Assembly (NCBI GenBank): GCA_002390045.1 | Contig: DGSB01000034.1 | Span: forward strand, 1 to 39,133 | Direction of reading: 5' to 3' | Source of the DNA: Fibrobacter sp. UBA4373 | GTDB lineage: Bacteria; Fibrobacterota; Fibrobacteria; Fibrobacterales; Fibrobacteraceae | Length of the DNA: 39,133 bases | Shown here: one piece after another, positions 38,492 through 39,133 of the stretch | How positions within the stretch are numbered: position 1 is the first letter of the stretch | Layout of the letters: each line of letters begins with the position of its first letter | Notes under the pieces: generated by a model | What the model was told of the DNA's origin: nothing | Database searches by the model: none | Seen by the model: only the letters and a program-made list of their open reading frames with translations | Position numbers and translations under genes: made by a program

Positions 38492-39080
38492 ACAAACCTC
38501 CCGTTAGCCATGTATACGCTAGCCCCAGCAAGGCACAAATTCCAATCATCTTGATGGGGCCCACTTTGAAAAATTTTGTGCAGACAAAAGTCAGCGCAAA
38601 GAGTACCACCGAAAATATAAATCCAATGGAGTCTTCCGAATAAGAACCAAAGTTTTCTTTGGTCATCAAAAGGAGAGTCGCCGCCGCCAAAAGCCCCACC
38701 ACCGCCGGGCGCAAGCTGTCGAGCACCAAACGCACCGAAGCGTTATCCTTGTACTTCATAAAGTAACGGCTAATCAAAAGCATTAAAATCGTCGTCGGGA
38801 ACACAAGCGCAAAAGTCGCCGTCATACTTCCCAAAACACAAAGGAACGGGCTCGCATGCGCATTCTGCAAAGCCGTGTACCCCGCATAAGTCGCTGTATT
38901 GATTCCCACAGGTCCAGGTGTCATCTGGCTGATCGCCACGATATCTGTAAAATCTCCCGAAGTCATCCAGTGGTGATTGATCACGACTTCATGCTGGATC
39001 AGCGAAATCATGCCATATCCACCGCCAAAGCCAAACAGCCCAATCTGAAAAAAAGTGACAAAAAGCGAAATGAAAATCAT
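38484..39080 (-). CDS. Chromate transporter family protein (single-domain subunit)
   Basis: A 198-residue membrane protein with about five to six hydrophobic segments. The opening FFQIGLFGFGGGYGMISLIQHEVV and the TDIVAISQMTPGPVGINTATYAGY block are the signature of the ChrA/CHR family, in the short single-domain form that works as a pair of two adjacent subunits. Family members export chromate, but most uncharacterised short forms may carry other anions. The ATG overlaps the stop of a preceding gene (ATGA) whose end is at the right edge of the window, probably the partner subunit. Its own stop overlaps the thioesterase start. Confidence 0.9.
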   Translation of the reverse strand: MIFISLFVTFFQIGLFGFGGGYGMISLIQHEVVINHHWMTSGDFTDIVAISQMTPGPVGINTATYAGYTALQNAHASPFLCVLGSMTATFALVFPTTILMLLISRYFMKYKDNASVRLVLDSLRPAVVGLLAAATLLLMTKENFGSYSEDSIGFIFSVVLFALTFVCTKFFKVGPIKMIGICALLGLAYTWLTGGLYV

Positions 39081-39133
39081 GCGTCACTCCCTTTCTTTTC
39101 AGAATCCACTTTTCGGCGTTTTGCCTTTCCCAC
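39077..39133 (-). CDS. C-terminal fragment, probably the partner chromate transporter subunit
   Basis: Eighteen codons of a frame that enters from the right edge and ends in TGA at 39077-39079, overlapping the next ATG (ATGA). The visible residues are a basic tail (GKAKRRKVDSEKKGSDA), as expected for the cytosolic end of a membrane protein. Short chromate transporters are usually encoded as adjacent pairs, which makes a second CHR subunit likely; the sequence itself is too short to prove it. Confidence 0.5.
   Translation of the reverse strand: MGKAKRRKVDSEKKGSDA

Overview
The window looks like a piece of chromosome from a Gram-negative, plant-fibre-degrading bacterium, most likely of the Fibrobacter lineage. 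The signs are moderate GC and three secreted polysaccharide-degrading enzymes (one GH30 xylanase, two PL1-type pectate lyases). One of these has Ser-rich linkers, and all three end in a C-terminal sorting-like domain. Lipoproteins, a Kdo transferase and an LpoB-like protein show an outer membrane. The taxonomic call is an inference from gene content, not from a marker gene. I see no prophage, CRISPR array or complete insertion sequence; the only mobile-type items are a partial Rpn/PD-(D/E)XK gene at the left edge and a 59-bp palindromic interspersed element at 1117-1175.

Layout. 1-1.2 kb: partial Rpn gene (-) and a HAD phosphatase (+). 1.2-3.25 kb: COG3014-type lipoprotein and LpoB-type lipoprotein (-). 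3.4-4.8 kb (+): a secreted barrel-like protein followed by two Rrf2 regulators, joined by ATGA overlaps. 16.6-4.9 kb (-): a long co-directional block, GH30 xylanase, trmO, gltX, a zinc-ribbon/triple-BON protein, a WYL regulator, queA, a GH57 enzyme and cysS, ending in a strong terminator. 16.8-18 kb: a flavin split-barrel protein (+) converging on a secreted protein with three four-cysteine repeats (-). 18-20 kb: PL1 pectate lyase (-) behind an AT-rich promoter region containing a perfect 20-bp palindrome. 20.1-22.5 kb: a COG3044 ABC-class ATPase (-) and a PEGA protein (+). 22.5-26 kb (-): a FIST-GGDEF cyclase and a PAS-GGDEF-EAL phosphodiesterase. 26-27.4 kb: tRNA-Cys (-), then a DUF374 acyltransferase and a DnaQ-type exonuclease (+). 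27.4-30.3 kb: a second, large PL1-type lyase (-). 30.4-31.8 kb: a CvrA-type cation/proton antiporter (+). 36.5-31.9 kb (-): ABC exporter, membrane methyltransferase, waaA, ispH, rpmB. 36.6 kb: tRNA-Glu with its own promoter and terminator, then a BASS symporter (+). 39.1-37.8 kb (-): two-part chromate transporter (one part cut by the edge) and an acyl-ACP thioesterase.

How the genes fit together. Three themes recur: plant cell-wall degradation by secreted enzymes; envelope building and lipid metabolism (LpoB pair, WaaA, IspH, acyltransferase, thioesterase, ABC exporter); and tRNA biology. gltX, cysS, trmO and queA sit in one transcription block, and tRNA-Glu and tRNA-Cys genes lie elsewhere in the window. 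The items most worth a second look are the shared -10 box between tRNA-Cys and the acyltransferase, the three-copy four-cysteine module protein, the zinc-ribbon/BON protein, the overlapping Rrf2 pair, the operator-like palindromes near the two pectate lyases, and the paired c-di-GMP cyclase and phosphodiesterase.
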